Source: an uncultured Acidobacteriota bacterium (lineage in GTDB: Bacteria; Acidobacteriota; Vicinamibacteria; Vicinamibacterales; UBA8438). Taken from it: a stretch of DNA of 5,897 nucleotides. The translations under genes and the position numbers were made by a program. The notes beneath the pieces are model-generated. The model saw only the letters and a program-made list of their open reading frames with translations. It made no database searches and had not been told where the DNA came from. Shown here in pieces: positions 5,652 to 5,897 of this stretch (within the stretch, counting starts at the first letter, position 1; each line of letters opens with the position of its first letter). The stretch is taken from the NCBI GenBank assembly GCA_937888665.1, contig CALBET010000917.1, positions 1 to 5,897 of the forward strand, given 5' to 3'.

Positions 5652-5659
5652 CAGCAATC

Positions 5660-5897
5660 ATGGAACGACTCTGGGCGCCCTGGAGACTCGACTACGTGAC
5701 GGGCGCGGCCGACACCCCGACTGACACGTGCGTGTTCTGCGTCATTCCGGGGCTGCCGGCGCCGGAGTCACTCGTGGTCACCCGCGGCGATACCTGCTTC
5801 GTGGTGCTCAACCTGTATCCCTACAACAACGGCCACCTGCTCGTGGTGCCGAATCGACACATCGGCTCGCTGGCTGAGAGCACGCCGGCAGAACTGG
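5660..5897 (+). CDS. HIT-family protein, N-terminal part (right edge cuts the gene)
   Basis: HIT proteins are nucleotide hydrolases or transferases; forms with this N-terminus resemble diadenosine tetraphosphate (Ap4A) phosphorylase or hydrolase-like enzymes. Seventy-nine codons are visible. They open with MERLWAPWRLDYV (1-13), then a CVFC cysteine pair (24-27), often a zinc site in this subgroup, and the HIT core NLYPYNNGHLLVVPNRHIGS (51-70). The catalytic His-x-His-x-His triad lies in the missing C-terminal half, so activity cannot be judged. ATG 5660 is the only plausible start: the frame has a TAG at 5624 and no other ATG, GTG or TTG between. No Shine-Dalgarno sequence precedes it (CAGCAATC). 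The 96-base gap of hairpins separates it from ihfB, so it may or may not belong to the same transcript. Confidence 0.88.
   Translation, partial: MERLWAPWRLDYVTGAADTPTDTCVFCVIPGLPAPESLVVTRGDTCFVVLNLYPYNNGHLLVVPNRHIGSLAESTPAEL

Noticed and set aside
5508..5699. 63-codon + strand open frame spanning the end of ihfB and the start of the HIT gene
   Set aside because: It overlaps both genes in another frame, is Arg/Pro/Ser-rich, and has no ribosome binding site.

Overview
The window is a GC-rich, tightly packed run of bacterial housekeeping genes, all on the + strand: scpA, scpB, rluB, cmk, rpsA, an IHF-beta-type gene, and the first 238 bases of a HIT-family gene. I see no rRNA, tRNA, CRISPR array, insertion sequence, phage gene or defence gene. 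GTG starts (scpA, scpB, cmk), many acidic residues and C-ending or G-ending codons fit a high-GC bacterium. Gene order joins two conserved neighbourhoods: scpA-scpB-rluB-cmk, common in Gram-positive and several deep lineages, and cmk-rpsA-ihfB, the enterobacterial order. Together with the N-terminus of the HIT protein (MERLWAPWR), this suggests a lineage such as Acidobacteriota (perhaps Vicinamibacteria) or a related high-GC phylum. That placement is inference and was not tested by any search.

Layout. Positions 2-3159 hold a compact four-gene unit: scpA and scpB (chromosome condensation with SMC), rluB (23S rRNA pseudouridine synthase) and cmk (CMP/dCMP kinase). Gaps are 14 and 52 bases, then a 4-base GTGA overlap between rluB and cmk. 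No promoter is visible inside the unit, so it is probably transcribed from left of the window. Positions 3160-3345 form the one substantial regulatory gap. It carries a near-consensus sigma-70-type promoter (TTGACG, 18-base spacer, TATAGT) and a roughly 115-base leader with four possible hairpins before rpsA, which encodes a six-domain ribosomal protein S1. One small hairpin lies exactly between the rpsA Shine-Dalgarno sequence and its ATG. The IHF gene follows after 103 bases that contain a GC-rich hairpin. Positions 5564-5659 hold closely packed hairpins and a 14-base direct repeat, followed by the HIT gene, which has no visible Shine-Dalgarno sequence and runs off the right edge.

The genes share growth-linked roles: chromosome organisation (ScpA, ScpB, IHF), ribosome maturation and translation initiation (RluB, S1), and supply of CDP/dCDP for nucleic acid synthesis (Cmk). 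I do not see an undescribed system. The most interesting parts are non-coding: the structured rpsA leader, which may be an S1 autoregulatory element, and the hairpin and repeat cluster before the HIT gene.
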